Below, one piece after another: positions 6,388 to 7,547 of a stretch of 7,547 bases of DNA. The position numbers and the translations under genes are program-made. Every line of letters begins with the position of its first letter. The stretch's first letter is position 1. The notes beneath the pieces were generated by a model. The model made no database searches. It saw only the letters and a list, made by a program, of their open reading frames with translations, and had not been told where the DNA came from. Origin of the DNA: Gp6-AA40 sp050742535 (GTDB lineage Bacteria > Acidobacteriota > Vicinamibacteria > Vicinamibacterales > UBA2999). The DNA is taken from assembly GCA_050742535.1 (NCBI GenBank), contig JBOGIQ010000301.1, forward strand, positions 1-7,547, in the 5' to 3' direction.

Positions 6388-7547
6388 TCAGCGCGCGAAT
6401 GGGATGCGGGCCGAGATTCCCCGGCCTTCCCGCACTGTGATGATCTGACCCGCCCGGAGATCCTCGACCACTTCAGTCGTCCCGCCTGGCCATCGGATCT
6501 CCAAGCGTTCGGCCCGGTCGGCCAACCCCAATCCAAAATGAGCTCTGAGGTCGCTCTGGCCCAGATAACTGGCGCCCGACTGCACTTCACGCACGTACCG
6601 TCGCTGCCCGGCCGTCAGAGTCAATCGGGTTCCGACCGCGCTGGTATTGCTCCTGGTGCCGACCGCGCGGATCACGATCGCACGATTGCGATTGCCGCCG
6701 TCGTTGAGAAGAAGATTCGGGCCAGCGCCGTTATTGGTGATCAACAGGTCGAGATCGCCGTCGTTGTCGATGTCGCCCGCGACTAGAGCGCGGCTCACCA
6801 GTTCAGGGGCAAAGCCCGGGCCGGCCTCTTTGGTCACATCAACGAAACGGGGACCCGCATTGCGCAAGAGGAGGTTGCGCTGCCCGTACTTCGCGCCGGC
6901 GCGAAGTGTCGCCGCGTTGGCCATGACGTTACCGTTGGCGATCGCAACATCCAGGCTGCCGTCGTTGTCGTAATCAACGAACGACACACCAAAACCCACA
7001 TACGGCCGCGTCGCCGGCCCCACACCGCTCCGTATCGTCACATCCGAAAACAGCCAGTTGCCCATGTTCGCGAAGAGGCTGTGCATCTCGGTCTCATGAT
7101 TGGTGACGATCAGGCCCAGTCGGCCGCTCACGCCGAAATCGCCAAAGGCTGTGCCCATTCCCGCGCGTGCCTTCCCGTCCGCGGCAACCGCAACGCCGGC
7201 GAGCGCCGCCGTCTCGACGAACGTTCCGTTCCGCTGGTTGCGGAACAGAAAGTTGGGCGTGCTGTCGTTCGCCACGAAAATATCCGCCCAGCCATCGTCG
7301 TCGACGTCGGCGATTGCCACGCCGAGCCCGTTACCCTGATACGCGGCAATGCCGCTGGTCTTGCTGATGTCGGCGAAGCCACCGCGGCCGTCATTGCGGT
7401 ACAACCTGCTCGCCAACGGCGGATACACAAGGGGGTGGCAGTATTCACGGATGGGTGGCGGACCCGGTATCCCGCAGAACTGATTTCCGCGGCGTAGATC
7501 GACGTAATTCGTGACGAAGAGATCGAGGTCACCGTCGCGATCAATGT
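6388..7547 (-). CDS. FG-GAP/VCBS-repeat protein with C-terminal ASPIC/UnbV domain (CRTAC1-type), C-terminal 385 residues, 5' end off right edge
   Basis: The frame is open from the right window edge (first full codon 7545-7543) to TGA at 6390-6388. A GTG at 7428 is only an internal Val codon (HPLVYPPL), since homologous sequence continues upstream of it. Calcium-binding FG-GAP loops are seen at visible residues 2-8 (DRDGDLD), 80-88 (DVDDDGWAD), 191-199 (DYDNDGSLD) and 258-266 (DIDNDGDLD). A further loop at 136-144 (DFGVSGRLG) has lost most acidic ligands. C24 and C36 flank the Pro-rich GIPGPPPIREYC segment that is recurrent in this family, followed by LYRNDG. The ASPIC/UnbV domain covers about 300-372 (SAVGTRLTL, VQSGASYLGQSD, HFGLG, IRWPGG). 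Such proteins are usually exported beta-propeller-like repeats for adhesion or ligand binding; no enzymatic function is established. By usual family length, the missing N-terminal part should hold a signal peptide and further repeats. The gene is coupled to the downstream TPR gene. Confidence 0.93.
   Translation of the reverse strand, partial: IDRDGDLDLFVTNYVDLRRGNQFCGIPGPPPIREYCHPLVYPPLASRLYRNDGRGGFADISKTSGIAAYQGNGLGVAIADVDDDGWADIFVANDSTPNFLFRNQRNGTFVETAALAGVAVAADGKARAGMGTAFGDFGVSGRLGLIVTNHETEMHSLFANMGNWLFSDVTIRSGVGPATRPYVGFGVSFVDYDNDGSLDVAIANGNVMANAATLRAGAKYGQRNLLLRNAGPRFVDVTKEAGPGFAPELVSRALVAGDIDNDGDLDLLITNNGAGPNLLLNDGGNRNRAIVIRAVGTRSNTSAVGTRLTLTAGQRRYVREVQSGASYLGQSDLRAHFGLGLADRAERLEIRWPGGTTEVVEDLRAGQIITVREGRGISARIPFAR

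Noticed and set aside
6387..6590. 68-residue N-terminal extension of the TPR protein to an in-frame GTG at 6590
   Set aside because: It overlaps the ASPIC/UnbV coding sequence and hides the signal peptide starting at MSLRH. The residues are a shadow translation of the neighbour.
7429..7547. Treating GTG 7428 as the start of the FG-GAP protein
   Set aside because: The same frame stays open to the window edge and encodes DRDGDLDLFVTN and the CRTAC1-type Cys/Pro segment, so the gene is truncated by the window rather than starting there.

Overview
The window is GC-rich and all of its genes lie on the minus strand. The content points to an Acidobacteriota genome, most likely of the Vicinamibacteria type. 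The main clue is a very large Oar-like TonB-dependent receptor with an N-terminal carboxypeptidase-regulatory-like domain, next to an ASPIC/UnbV (CRTAC1-type) FG-GAP protein, a secreted TPR protein and a 'VWFA-related' secreted protein. This combination is characteristic of that phylum. The assignment comes from remembered family features; no database search was run.

Layout in transcription order, right to left: (1) 7547-6388, the C-terminal 385 residues of an FG-GAP/VCBS-repeat protein ending in an ASPIC/UnbV domain, whose start lies off the right edge; (2) 6386-4434, a secreted 650-residue TPR-repeat protein that starts one base after the preceding stop, so the two form an operon; (3) 4433-4209, a 225-bp intergenic region with a near-consensus sigma70-type promoter (TTGACA-N17-TATTAC) and two small dyads; (4) 4208-699, an 1169-residue TonB-dependent receptor with ten neighbouring cysteine pairs; (5) 698-527, a spacer with a Lys/Ala-coding remnant-like tract, a perfect 10-bp stem terminator and a promoter; (6) 526-1, the first 175 residues of a secreted VWA-type protein that runs off the left edge.

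Three of the four proteins have clear Sec signal peptides, and the fourth belongs to a family that is normally exported. The window therefore looks like an envelope or surface locus: an outer-membrane receptor with repeat-rich exported partners. No substrate can be read from the sequence. The receptor and the VWA gene each have their own promoter, with a terminator between them, so only the CRTAC1-TPR pair is clearly cotranscribed. I see no RNA gene, mobile element, CRISPR array or phage feature. The long plus-strand ORFs are antisense shadows. The region is ordinary for this phylum; the points worth checking are a degenerate metal site in the VWA protein, a degenerate FG-GAP repeat, the Cys-pair pattern and the regulatory architecture.
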